Shown in pieces: positions 1-11,016 of a stretch of DNA of 64,000 bases; position 1 is the stretch's first letter, and every line of letters starts with the position of its first letter. The position numbers and the translations under genes were made by a program. Under the pieces are notes generated by a model. It did not search any database. It saw nothing but the letters and a program-made list of their open reading frames with translations, and was not told the origin of the DNA. The DNA lies in NCBI GenBank assembly GCA_009746045.1, contig RPFO01000584.1:800568-864567 (forward strand), given 5' to 3'. The stretch is from Mesostigma viride. Taxonomy: Eukaryota; Streptophyta; Mesostigmatophyceae; Mesostigmatales; Mesostigmataceae.

Positions 1-93
1 CCAATAAAGGTATCTCTGCAGAGAGACCCTATATACTGTCCATGGGTTGCTTTTCTTTTAGGTATGAAATTTCGCTTGTTCTTTCGGTATGAA

Positions 94-350
94 GGGGTCT
101 CTCTGCAGCTATACCCTGTGTCGAATTTCGATCACTTGATATCTTGTCGTACGTTGTTATTATGATTCGAATGGGGTCTCTCTGCAGCTATACCCTGTGT
201 CGAATTTTGATCACTTGATATCTTGTCGTACGTTGTTATTATGATTCGAATGGGGTCTCTCTGCAGCTATACCCTGTGTCGAATTTTGATCACTTGATGT
301 CTTGTCGTTAATTTTTTTTTAAGGGTCTCTCTGCAGCTATACCCTGTTTT
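94..350. repeat. 79-bp tandem repeat
   Basis: Three near-identical units start at 94, 173 and 252, each opening with GGGGTCTCTCTGCAGC, and a partial fourth starts near 323. The core TCTCTGCAG also occurs at the very start of the window. The array ends about 65 bp before a probable splice acceptor, so it most likely lies in an intron of the gene whose last exon follows. Confidence 0.85.
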
Positions 351-415
351 ATTGGTTTTTAGTCAATTTTGCTAATTTGAACGGTATTCTTTTTGTCCTA
401 ACTATTTGATGACAG

Positions 416-1162
416 GACGTCGAGTCCGGCCGACGCGCGGAGGTTGAGGAGGTGCCTGGCATCAAGAAGGCGCATTGGTGGCGACTGGACAAGTCCGACC
501 CTGGCCTTTTGATGATTAGGCGCTATTCCTGCTACTGTCCGCCCTGTTTGGCTGGGCGGTTTGAGGGATGTCTAAGCGAGTGGTCGTTTATCATCGAGTT
601 CAATGATGCAGGAAGCTCGATGAAAACTGTCCGTTTGCTGCCACCGAGCCAGCCCAACCCTCCGGTTCGCATGGTGACGCGGGGGGAGCAGCTGAAGGAC
701 AAGCGGGAGGCGATGGGCCGGCAGATGAGACTCCACGACTATGTGGCAGTTCCATCGGACAAGGACACGGATCACGATCCCATCCACCCGTTCTGGTTGG
801 CTGAGGTTGTAAGCGAAGCCGGGCCGATCGTGTTAGACGAGAACTTCGAGAGGTGGGTCGAGGGCCGGAACGGACGGGAGAAGGAGCTGTTCCTCGCCGG
901 GAACGGCATTCTTCCCGTTCGGATTTGGAAGCGGGATAAGCATGACCCCCTGCATTTCACGCTCAACGTTGAGGATTGGCCACCGTCACGCCAGCCCGAG
1001 CTTGTGAATTGCTATCTCTGCGTCGCTCCGGCTCTCCGGCTAGAAGCACGCGTCCGCAGCGACGGAATGTGTGCCGACATCAGGATGAGCAAGGAGCTCG
1101 ACAAGTGGCTTACTACGCTGGTGATCAAGGATGAAGCCCCGGAGGGGCCGGCACCGACTTAA
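416..1162 (+). CDS. Terminal exon of an unrecognised gene
   Basis: An open frame runs from 416 to the TAA at 1160-1162, about 248 codons. There is no ATG near its start, and the frame closes upstream at 410-412. Just before it stands a good intron end: a T-rich tract, a CTAAC branch-like motif and GATGACAG. I therefore read it as the last exon of a spliced gene that begins to the left of the window. The protein has a cysteine cluster (SCYCPPCLAGRFEGC) near codon 40, which could bind zinc. About codon 110 is a stretch ending HPFWLAEVV that resembles small chromatin-reader or BAH-like folds; that similarity is weak. No function can be assigned. Similar Cys-rich segments occur in uncharacterised transposon-linked proteins, so mobile origin is possible. 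Confidence 0.5.
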   Translation, partial: DVESGRRAEVEEVPGIKKAHWWRLDKSDPGLLMIRRYSCYCPPCLAGRFEGCLSEWSFIIEFNDAGSSMKTVRLLPPSQPNPPVRMVTRGEQLKDKREAMGRQMRLHDYVAVPSDKDTDHDPIHPFWLAEVVSEAGPIVLDENFERWVEGRNGREKELFLAGNGILPVRIWKRDKHDPLHFTLNVEDWPPSRQPELVNCYLCVAPALRLEARVRSDGMCADIRMSKELDKWLTTLVIKDEAPEGPAPT

Positions 1163-1452
1163 ATTAACAAGAAATTGGGTCTCGCTGCGGGTAGACGACG
1201 CCCTAGTTTCGGCTCGTATTATATCTTTAGAGTGGGGCTTCAGTAGGGTGTAAAAAGGTGGCCGCATATATTGTATATATTTTTGGAGATCTTTCTGTGG
1301 TCAAGTTTAAGGGTAGTTGATAATTTTTTGCGGCCTTCAATTAACAGTTATTTTTTACTGCAACATAATTTTATGCTGTATATTTAAATAATGATAAGGA
1401 TTTCGATACTTTTTTGCACAATCTATTCGACATTTGTTTCTGCATGTCGAGA

Positions 1453-1667
1453 ATTTATTGCTCCACCCCCACAAAAAAAATCGTTCCGGAACTGTTCGAA
1501 GCGAATAGCACTGACAGGATTCGAACCCGGGTCCACATTAATGTTCGGAGTGAGGTAGGCCAGCCATCATGTTCCGCACTGAAATCTGGCTCGGGTCCGA
1601 TCCCTTCCATTGCTCTTCGCTTCGAACAGCTCCGGAACAAGTTAGGTTTGGGGTTGGAGCAATAAAT
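1453..1667. mobile_element. MITE-like element with ~56-bp terminal inverted repeats
   Basis: The left arm (1453-1508, beginning ATTTATTGCTCCA) and right arm (1611-1667, ending GGAGCAATAAAT) are inverted copies with a few mismatches, including the shared inner block CTGTTCGAAGCGAA. The element is 215 bp and has no coding capacity. Read on the minus strand, the centre contains GGTTCGAATCC, a perfect RNA polymerase III B-box as in tRNA genes and tRNA-derived SINEs. No full tRNA fold is present. I could not define a target-site duplication. Confidence 0.6.
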
Positions 1668-1822
1668 ACTTATTTGCCGGGCGCAGTTGTCATTCCGCCT
1701 AGTACAATTGCGTCACTAGTACAATTTTTGTCTGGGTACGGTACGAACCAATAACGCAATATTTAGTATCTAATCGCCGCTGCTCTTGCTGAATTTTATC
1801 CGGAAGCTGAAACAGGTGTCCG

Positions 1823-2248
1823 GTGAAGCGAATACTAGTGACTGGTGGTCGTGCCCTTCCATTACTCCTTATCGACAAATTTTGGGTTCTACCTGCAGTT
1901 ATAACCCTTGCGCGTCTGGCTGTCGGGGTCACCAATTTCCTGTCGATTGCAAGCAGCCAACCTTGCCGAAATTTAACACTGTCACAAATGGAGCAGAGCA
2001 ATATTTTCGGTTCTCAGCATACCTATGTGATGGTCGACAAAAATGAGCACGCTGCAAACATCAGAATTGATGTAGAGTTGCTCGGACCTTCTGCACAGTG
2101 GGGTGCAGGTGTCATTGCGTTCGGCAATGGCATGATCGATCTGGTGCCACCCGATTCAGATTTGAACCCTGCTTACCAATGCGTGCCTGACAATCAGGCG
2201 AGAGTGGTGGTGGAGAGCATGTCGCGTTTGCGTGCCATTATATCCTAG
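1823..2248 (+). CDS. Hypothetical protein fragment
   Basis: An open frame of 141 codons ends at TAG 2246-2248. The first in-frame codon listed is GTG, so the true start is probably upstream or in another exon; CTGCAG and GGAGCAG in the region could serve as acceptors. Its last codons overlap the left edge of the tandemly duplicated unit (about 2220), so the reading frame end may have been created by that rearrangement. Residues 63-141 look compact and globular, with no motif I recognise. It may be a truncated gene or chance coding sequence. Confidence 0.3.
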   Translation: MKRILVTGGRALPLLLIDKFWVLPAVITLARLAVGVTNFLSIASSQPCRNLTLSQMEQSNIFGSQHTYVMVDKNEHAANIRIDVELLGPSAQWGAGVIAFGNGMIDLVPPDSDLNPAYQCVPDNQARVVVESMSRLRAIIS

Positions 2249-2352
2249 CCTATCACTTGGAAGGCATATCCATAGCAATAGAGTACTCTTGTGTGTGATC
2301 CACTATATTGTATAAAGTGGAAATGATAGGTGTGGTCCTTGACGGCACCACC
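2220..2352. repeat. Tandem duplication, unit 1 left part
   Basis: This segment (TGTCGCGTTTGCGTGCC to GGCACCACC) recurs at 11018-11459. Unit 1 lacks a ~309-bp stretch that unit 2 has at 11107-11415, where unit 1 has only GTAT. Unit 1 is then interrupted by the LTR retrotransposon. Confidence 0.85.
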
Positions 2353-2825
2353 AGTTAGTCTCCATGCTTTGCTGTAGACTAAGTCTCAAAGGCATTGTGA
2401 ATACAACGTATGAATAAGCCTTGTAAACCCACGTTGGTATGTGAATATAAATACCACGTGGGCTATGCAGATAGGGATGCTAGTCGAGTCGCATACGTTT
2501 CCCTAGATAGGTACTTTGGGTACTGAGGTACGTGACAGATGTCAGTACCCAGTATACGTAGTGTCCTGTCATTGGACGGTACTAGAGTATCCTAGATAGG
2601 GACCGTACTGCAGCGTGCATTGATTTGTGATCGCACGATGCAGTGACTAGGCAGCTACCTGTCATCGTGCGGCCTCGGGCCAACGGTCTGCACCCAACGG
2701 TCACTGGCGGCGCAGCCGGTGAGAGGAACGTTGATAAAGGGTAAACCTATTTTCTAATGAACCAAGCAATTCATTGCTCCAAGCCTTCAGTGTTCTCAAG
2801 CAATATATCCCACCGCATTCTAACT
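2353..2825 (+). repeat. 5' LTR
   Basis: It begins AGTTAGTCTCC and ends TTCTAACT; the termini form the short inverted repeat AGTTAG/CTAACT instead of the usual TG...CA. A TATA-like ATATAAATA lies about 95 bp in and is the likely promoter. The gag ATG follows the LTR after only 18 bases, and no TGG-initial tRNA primer-binding site is visible in that gap. Confidence 0.95.
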
Positions 2826-2843
2826 TGAATTTTATTTGCTACC

Positions 2844-5240
2844 ATGGCTATCACGAACAAGAATGTCGCTAAGAAGCTTACCTACAACGAGGATGATGAT
2901 GGGCAGGATCGGCGGATGCCCAGAGACAACAACAAGAAGCCGGCTGGCGATGCGGCCATTTCCAAGAAAAAGAAAAAGAACAAAAAGACTCACAATGGTT
3001 GCCAGGACGAGGGGACGGCGGCTGCAAAGCCGACCGACCTACCCCCCTCCCCTGCGAGGCCGGAGGCCGAGACGGCTCCCCCCGGGGAGACCGGCTTACC
3101 CTCGACTCCGGCGGCCGCCCCAGCCGCAACCACGGCTGGCGCGGCCATGGCTGCGGAGACCTCGGTGGTAAACCCCACTGAGGCTCCACAGTCCGGCCCC
3201 ACGTTGCCATCTCTTCGGGAGCGTATGCCCCGTCAGACGGCCTCGGTGGCACCGGACGGGACGATTACCTTTCGTCCCGCCACATCAAACCTTAATGTCC
3301 CTTTCGCCCAGGGACATAACCACATTGAGCTAACGTTTGGGCGACCCTCTGCGTCCCTTCTTCGCAAGAAGAAGGACATGGAGAGTATTAAACTCGCACG
3401 GGTGGTGCGAAAACCTGTGGAACCCATCGCCGGACAACCAATGTCCGACGATGAGGTATCCGACACTGCCAGTCTCCCCGATGGGGAGACTGAGATCAAT
3501 CTTACCCCAGCGCTCCTGGCGGTCGAGCAGGCCGCGCTGGTGGCAAATGAAGAACGCCGAGAGCGGCAGCGGGACCGAGAGGTCCGCCGAGAGGCGGCTT
3601 TTCGGCTCGCCGCTAAGCGGCAAGAATATGAAGAGGAAGCCGCCCGTCGCCTGGCTACCCACCAGGCGATGGCGGACGCGTACCGCGAGGCCACCCAGCG
3701 GTTACGTGACCTCTTAAAAAATGCTGACTATCCCATGCACTATGCGGACAGTCAAGACCTGGCCGAGCTTGCTCGGTCAGCACACTTTAAAACCATGTCC
3801 TCCATCACCCAAGCCAGGGTCACGGAGGCCATCTTGGCCAAACATGGGGTGGTAGCTGAAGAAGCCCCCCCGCTGGAAACCACCAGCAAGAAACCCTCTC
3901 CCCCCCAACCCCTGCAGTACAAGGAGGGACTGCTGGCCCTGGGCGCGAGGAAGGGCAAAGAGGCGGACTGTCCAGTCCGGCCTGCTATGATCATGGGAGA
4001 ACCACTCCCTGACATACCCGAGGATGAGGCTGCTTTCAGGCAGCCCTCCGGGAGCATGAGGTACGCAAGGAGATGAAGCGTCTCATGCGGGAGGAGGCCA
4101 GGAGGAGAGCAGAGGCAGACACCCCTGCCCGCCCCTCCACCGATGGGGCTGGACCCAGTGGGGTTACCCGGACACCCCCGGGCTCCCCCAGGGCCACCAT
4201 GACCCCCCTCCCCCTCCCCCACCACCCCAGGTTCGCCCTGTGGGTTGGGGCCCCCTCCCAAACCAGGGGGGGTGGCCAGGACCCCAGGAGGCCCTGGGGG
4301 GAGGTGCAGAGGTGCCACAGGCACCCAACAGGCCTGCTGAGGCCCCCCCAAGGAGCGGGGATGTCCTGGAACAGCTCGCCATTCTCCAGGCCCAGCTGGC
4401 CTCGTTGCAAGATCAGCAGTTAACAGCTAACCAGCTGCAAACTGTCGAGGGCCTGCGCGCCCTGATGTCGCGGTATGAGCGGGGGACCATCAACCTGGAC
4501 CCCACCCGCCTGCAACAAGCAACCGACAGCTTCTTGAGGGCCAACCCCCCTCTCACAGGTGTGTTTAACCCTCATAAAAAGGAATCCAAAATCAATATTG
4601 CTGGCTTGCCTGAGGGTCACACTGTTGAACAAGCTAAGCAATTTGTTTTTGCTTTGGAGTATGGGATGGAAGGTCTTAACCTTAGACATCAGTTTAAGGC
4701 TCTCAGGGCCTCCTCCACATTCCATCAATCATCTCCTGCAATCAGAGCATTGATTCAAACCTATCAGGAACGTACCCTGACACCTGAAGCAGCCATTGAA
4801 CAGTGGCCTACCTTTATCACTGATCTGAAACAGCTAGTGCTTACCAATAACCACATGGAAGCAGTAGAACGTTTCAACTGGCTTGCTGCATATAAGGTGA
4901 ACAAGAATAACCTCTCTGGGGATGCAAAAACATACAGGGTAATGATTGAGAAAGACCTTGAGCTTCTCAAGCTCCAACCAAGGTATCTCATCCACACCTG
5001 GCTAACAAAAGCTAATTTGCAACCTTCTGTCCTGGCTACCCTGCTTACAGGCCTCAAGTCCCTCTGGGACAACTTCAGAGCTGCCATGCTCTATATCGAG
5101 GAGGCAGTGGACCCCCTGGGTACTGGCAACAACCAGGCCCAGGACCCCAAGGTCCAGGGTGTCCAAGGCCACAAACGCAAGGGGCAGGCCAGCCAGGGGG
5201 GGCACCCAAGACCCACAAGTCCTCCCACCAAGGGGGCAGT
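2844..5240 (+). CDS. gag: Gag polyprotein of the copia-like element (frame-broken)
   Basis: The ATG sits in ACCATGG just after the 5' LTR. The first segment (2844 to about 4035) has a Lys-rich start, a Pro/Ala-rich stretch and a charged helix rich in Glu and Arg (near 3540-3700). The sense continues in a second frame (about 4035-4200, with KRLMREEARRRAEAD) and then in a third (about 4200-5230), which encodes a well-folded capsid-like region around 4560-5110. A further -1 change near 5230, at a run of G, joins it to the Asn/Gln repeats and the zinc knuckle of the next entry. The breaks lie in C- or G-rich runs, so they may be sequence errors, real decay or, for the last one, programmed frameshifting. 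Capsid assignment is by position, not by motif. Confidence 0.8.
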
Positions 5241-8200
5241 GGCTCTCAGGGGCGTGGCAACACGTGGCACCGTGTGCCCCTGCATGGCAACCCCAACAAC
5301 AACAACAACAACAACAACAACAGGTCCCAGCAGGGCAACAATAACAACAGGTCCCAACAGGGCCAAAACAACAACAACAACAGGTCCCAGCAGGGCCAGA
5401 ACCGGTCCCAGCAGGGAAACAACAACAACAACAACAACAACAACCAGCCTGGCAACCCTGGGGGGTCCATAAGGTGCCTGAGGTGCTTCCAACGAGGGCA
5501 CGCACGGCACAACTGCCCCAACAACGACTCCCTGGCCAACGGGGTGGATCTCTGCCCGGGCTGCTGGCACGCACGTCATCCCCTGGGGCCTCCAGGCAGC
5601 CGTTGCAACAGGCCTCGCTACCCAAATCAATGTGAGTTCACTCACCTTATGTACTCTGAGGATGATGATCTCATTACCATTGGGGATGGCAACCAGGGCA
5701 TAATTGATTTTGAGGCAGCAACCTTACTGTCCTCCCAACACCCTGTTCTGGAACCTTACATAAAAGCACTAACCCCTACTGTTGACAACTCCATAGATAT
5801 CAAGGAGCTTGCTCATCAGCTGCACCTAGCCATGGGTCATGAAACAGTGGCTGAGGAACTGGCCAGACGGCTGGGGGGTAGTAGCATGGGAAAACAACTC
5901 AGGAATGCAGTAAAACTGGCTAGACAACACTGTCAAGAATGTCAGTTCAATAGCCCCAAACCTCAAAAATGGCATACTGCAACTCCTTCCACCAATAGGG
6001 GCATGATAGTGGGGGATGTGATGCACATCAACAAAGATGTCCAACCCTACCTGATCCTAAAAGACTCATGGTCCAGGTTCACAGTAATGGAACCCCTACC
6101 TGGCATGTCTGCAGGGCAGCTACGTGTTGCACTCATGATTGCTTTACCCAGATTCTACCCAGTTGACAGAATTTTGCTTGATCAACAATTTTCTTGTCTG
6201 ACTGACCTGGAAGGGTGTGAAGCAATAGAGATTGCTGGGCTGGAAGATCATGAGGGTCAGGGGGTCATTGAAAGAACCATCAGATCTGTCAAAACCCTAC
6301 TAGCCAAAAATCCTTCCAAGGATGCTACTTCAGGGGTCTATTGTGACAGGGCACTCTGGTGTCATGAAATGTGCACAACCCTAAACATGAGACCTGTCTT
6401 GCATGCCACGTGGGGTGAAGTAATCCCAGCAGGCCTGCAGGCAGGTGTATATCCCCCAGAGGTGATAGCACTGTACAACACTGCACGTGCACAAACCTCA
6501 GCAAAACTGGCAGAAAAAGATAAAACCCATTCCAGGCCAGTATTCCAAAAAGGTGATCAAGTTCTCTATTACAAGGAAAACAGCTTTGGTAAGGTTGGAA
6601 CTTGGCTAGGTCCAGTTACCATCCGTGGATTTACCAAAAACAGCAAGACCGTGGAGGTCAAGCACAATATCAATGGGAAGCGTCACAGGGTGAGCTGTCA
6701 TAGAATTAAGAAGTATTATTCTCCCATGGCAGACGTGCCTGGGGAAGAGTCTTTAAGCATGGACTCACTACTTCTATCTGGCAACTCCAGCATGCCCAGC
6801 AGTAGCTCTGAGCCACCAATTACTGCTGTTGACAGCACCACAGCACCCTCTGTGAACCCTTCCACCCTCAGTGAAGCCAGGCCCACTTCACAACCTGGGG
6901 ATTGCTTAACCAGGCACGAGGTAGCTGGGTTGGAAGCATTAGCTCAGCCCCAAGGCACCAAATTGTCTGCCAACCCTCCCGCTCTGAGGTCAAGATTGGC
7001 AGTCGCCTTGCAAGCATTACACAGGTCACATAAGCAACAAGCTGCTGTGGCCGCAGGGTTGGCAAAAGTCTCAGCTGTGTGCACTAGTCAGGACCCCTGG
7101 ACCCTGGCAATAGACACTCAGGCACAGGTCAGTGTGATCAGTGCACAAGCCATCCCTGGTCTTGAGATTGCACCTTCATTTTGGGCACGGGTGCAGGATT
7201 TCTCAGGCCAAAGCTCACTGGATGTAGTGGGACAAGTGATGCTCCCTATACTTGGTATTCAGACACCCTTCCAGGTGGTGGAGGGGTACTCTGGTAACAC
7301 CTTGTTGGGGGAACCTTTTGTATCCTATCCTGGGGTGCTTATCTCAGCTAATGAGCTCAGTGTCACAGGGGTGGGTGCAGTTCCTCTGGACCACTTTAAA
7401 ATCCCTCTCTCCAGTATTGTCCCTGGTATGGATGCTGTCATCAAGGCAGTCAACACTCAGTATGCACCAGGGGAGATCCCTGATCTGGACAAGTTAGTGC
7501 ACAGCCAGTTCCTCCATCCCTCAGCCTTTGGGCTGGGTAAGTGGGACATAGCCATGCACTCACCCCACCAAATCTCCCACGTCATACAAGAATGCAAAAC
7601 ACAAAAAGGGTTTACCAAGTGGCTGATGGCCATTGTCCACCAAGCCAGGCAGGAATGGGTCCTGCCCAACCCCAAAAACCCTCAATACAAACCGCCTGTC
7701 ACCCCTTCATGGGACGTGCCAGAGGGAGCCAAAAAGCTCAGATTAAAATTTGTTCTCAAACAAAAACCACAAAAAGTGGGCTCCCCAATCTTCCATGCCA
7801 GACCATGTGTCACAGAATTAAAGGGGACCTCCACACTGCCAAAAGGGGAAACATACACACCTGGGCTGCAACAAACCTCACTCAGGATCATGCTCTCCCT
7901 CTTCCTCCACAACCTCAATGCAGGCCAAGACTATGTCTGCAAAGCCACTGATATTAAAAGGGCCTTCCTCAGGGGGGACCCAGAAAAGGCTGAATCTGTG
8001 TGGAAAGGGAAGGTGTACGTGGTAGACACCCCAGCTGTGTGGAAACCTTATATTGATGAGCCCCACCTTATCATCAACATTGGGGTGGAAGGGCTTGTCA
8101 GTGCCCCAAAAATTTTCAGAGACTCAGCAGAGGAAGTATTCAAAAAGCTCAAGGCCACGTATGATGACCTGGACCCATGCTTTTTTGTTGTACCCACCCC

Positions 8201-9158
8201 CTCTGGACTGCTGTTCTTTGTGTGGCATGGAGATGACCAACTCATTTGTGGGCCTAGAGCTGAGGTGGAAACCTTTATTCAGCAGGTCCAGGAATCATAT
8301 GAGATTGGCAAACAGGTGGAATTGAGCACAACCCCCATCCAGTTCTGTGGCATCATGTTGCAGCTGCATAGGCAGCCAGATCAGTGGGTCTGCTCTCTCT
8401 CCCCTCCTGCAGAATATATCCAAGATTGTCTAGATCTGCTGCAGGACAACTACCTCCCCTTACATATGTGTGCCACTGTTCAGGGCAAACTGGGGTGGTG
8501 GTCAGCCATCTGTGGGGCTCCCTTAGCTGTCATCAGCAGGGTCACCCATGATGTTCTAGTCAAGATCAAATGCAGTCACATCAGGAAGTTGGTCAATGAC
8601 TGTCCCCCCCTCATCCTCCATGGCCTGAATCTGATGGAAGACATCCACATCCAATGTGTCATGGACAGCTCCATGGAGAGCAGAACAATCAATCAGATGG
8701 GGGCACGGGAATCAGGGCTGTTTTTTCTCACCAACAGGTCAGATTACATGTCCCTCACTTCCTGGTACAGCAGGCTACACCGCAGAAAACCTGGCAGCAG
8801 CAACTCAGCTGAATGTCGTGCTGTGGTGTCTGCTGCATTGCATGCTCGTTCCCTGCAGCACATGCTCACCTGGCTACAAACCCAGGCAGGCAGCACATGC
8901 AATGTCATCTCACATCTCTATACTGACAGCCAATCTGTGATCAGTTTTCTAACCAAGAAATCTGTCTCTGCTGCTGTCCACACTGACTTGGATTGGGTGA
9001 TCCTCAAACAGGAGGCCACCTATTTTTCCAGCTGGACTCATGTGGATGATGAGGACAACCCAGCAGACGCTCTCACGAAGCTGCGGGATGCTGCTGGCCA
9101 ACAGTACCAGCTCCTCTTTCAGAACATGAACCCCTATGATATCAGAGTCAGTGTTTGA
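5240..9158 (+). CDS. pol: Pol polyprotein: zinc knuckle, integrase, protease, RT, RNase H
   Basis: A single open frame of about 1,300 codons. After Asn-rich repeats comes a CCHC knuckle (5475-5516, CLRCFQRGHARHNC). Integrase follows: an HHCC finger at 5820-5945, acidic residues near 6015 (VGDVMH), 6180 (LLDQQF) and 6270 (GVIERT), and a C-terminal SH3-like stretch with GTWLGPV. Next, near 7113, is an aspartic-protease-like region, AIDTQAQVSVIS with LLGEPF further on; the usual DTGA is DTQA here. The copia-type RT has TDIKRAFLRGD at 7950 and HGDD at 8226, in the YVDD position. RNase H spans about 8660-9080 and ends DNPADALTK. The product would copy and integrate the element. There is no second protease candidate before integrase. 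Confidence 0.92.
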
Positions 9159-9532
9159 ATAAATGACTGGCCATAGCACAGTACACAACCACCACACCCC
9201 CTTACCACAGCGATAGCTGCTGGGCGCCATAAAATTCAACACATTCGTTGTGGGGTGTGAGTGCTGGCTAGGTCAGATTTGTATCCATTTGCAGCTTGAG
9301 GACACAAGCTTTGTATCCATTTACTTAATGTGTGCTTCAGTACCTGGCCAAACCAGCCAGCTGTGTACACCTTATTTAATGTGCAATATAACACCTGGCC
9401 AGAACAGCCAGCTGTAACCAACCTGGCTCAACCAGCCATGTCTCTTTTGTACCCCTAATCAACTTAAAAACAATAACAATAATGTTGGGGGTGCAGACCT
9501 GCATTAAGAAATAAATAATAAAACAATACTGG
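9159..9532. other. 3' non-coding part of the LTR element
   Basis: About 370 bp between the pol stop and the 3' LTR. It holds diverged repeats of a phrase like ACCTGGCCAAACCAGCCAGCT (three to four copies, 9340-9440). No gene is seen. Confidence 0.7.
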
Positions 9533-10005
9533 AGTTAGTCTCCATGCTTTGCTGTAGACTAAGTCTCAAAGGCATTGTGAATACAACGTATGAATAAGCC
9601 TTGTAAACCCACGTTGGTATGTGAATATAAATACCACGTGGGCTATGCAGATAGGGATGCTAGTCGAGTCGCATACGTTTCCCTAGATAGGTACTTTGGG
9701 TACTGAGGTACGTGACAGATGTCAGTACCCAGTATACGTAGTGTCCTGTCATTGGACGGTACTAGAGTATCCTAGATAGGGACCGTACTGCAGCGTGCAT
9801 TGATTTGTGATCGCACGATGCAGTGACTAGGCAGCTACCTGTCATCGTGCGGCCTCGGGCCAACGGTCTGCACCCAACGGTCACTGGCGGCGCAGCCGGT
9901 GAGAGGAACGTTGATAAAGGGTAAACCTATTTTCTAATGAACCAAGCAATTCATTGCTCCAAGCCTTCAGTGTTCTCAAGCAATATATCCCACCGCATTC
10001 TAACT
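9533..10005 (+). repeat. 3' LTR
   Basis: Identical by eye to the 5' LTR over 473 bp. The bases just upstream (AACAATACTGG) do not form a classical purine-rich polypurine tract; a G run (GTTGGGGGTG) lies about 45 bp further up. Confidence 0.95.
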
Positions 10006-10010
10006 CCACC

Positions 10011-11016
10011 ACCTTCATGACAGGCAGCGCAGCCAGCCGATATTTATATTATGAAGATTGCAATAATGCTTTATGATGAAAGCAATGCCCAAACCATTCA
10101 TTCCATAACATTTGACAAATTACAATGAATGCCGAGTTGTGCTGCCGCAACTGTAAGAGTAACTACATATCCTTGAGACCCATCGAAATCACCACAGACC
10201 GACCATGACGCCACTGTGGCGCAACAGTGTTTACTTACGTCATAATCTATATCAACTGTGTGACTCTGCGCTCATGTCCCAGTTACTGGCACACTGGCCA
10301 ACGACGAACCGGCCCTTTCCCGGGACTGTTCCCGGGTCAGCAGAACGTTTCTCGTCCACAATGCCAACAACATCCCAACCGGATCAAACCATTGTCAATC
10401 TTATCAACCATCGTCATGGCAACGACATGCAACCACTCACGGGGGCTGCTCCGGGCTGTTCGAGAAGTTTAACCCCATGAAGACAACAAACTAGTTGTGA
10501 GGGAGAGAAACGAGCGAACAACGACCACCATGGCCGCTGCGCTGCTCCTAAATACCTCCAAAAATCCCGGCATCCATGCGCTGTCGCATTTGCCAGCAAG
10601 CCGCCTGACGTGCAGTTAGACTGCCAGCAAAATGCAGAGCAAGTCTGTTCGACAACCACGTGCGAGCCAGCACACCGCACACTACGATCTGCGTATCTAG
10701 CTTTGTCAGATGGACTGAACATCATTCCGTCTGGACAATACAAAAGATTCATAACTGCCAAATGTCACGCACCGGAATATTGCGCAAGCCACCAAGGCTT
10801 TGCGCCCCAAAGTCTTGCGCCTGAACCTAAGTCAGGTCACCTAAGACTGTCACTCTAGAAATTCAGGCCTTTCCGGCGCGGCGCTCCACACCGGCCCAAG
10901 GAACAAAGCCTGCGGCCTACTGAATCGGAACCAACCAAACGTCGGTAACGATTCCGATTACGGCAACCGCGTAACTTCTTGAGTGCACGGACGTAAATGA
11001 TCACGGACGTGACAGC
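10011..11016. repeat. Tandem duplication, unit 1 right part
   Basis: It matches 11459-12457 with only a few differences and a spacing of 1,448 bp. Open frames exist on both strands (for example 10414-10761 minus and 10205-10480 plus), are duplicated with the unit and resemble no protein I know, so I do not call them genes. Together with 2220-2352 it formed one unit before the LTR element inserted. Confidence 0.9.

Larger units (their letters stand above)
2353..10005 (+). mobile_element. Copia-like LTR retrotransposon, recent insertion
   Basis: The 7,653-bp element is bounded by two 473-bp LTRs that appear identical and by the 5-bp target-site duplication CCACC (2348-2352 and 10006-10010). 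The uninterrupted site is still present in the second copy of the surrounding tandem repeat (near 11450), which proves the boundaries. It encodes Gag with a zinc knuckle, then integrase, an aspartic-protease-like domain, reverse transcriptase and RNase H. The RT and RNase H are of Ty1/copia type. The order differs from the usual copia order, in which protease precedes integrase. Identical LTRs point to a very recent insertion. Confidence 0.95.

Noticed and set aside
1500-1590. tRNA gene on the minus strand
   Set aside because: Only the T-loop/B-box is convincing; acceptor and anticodon stems do not pair.
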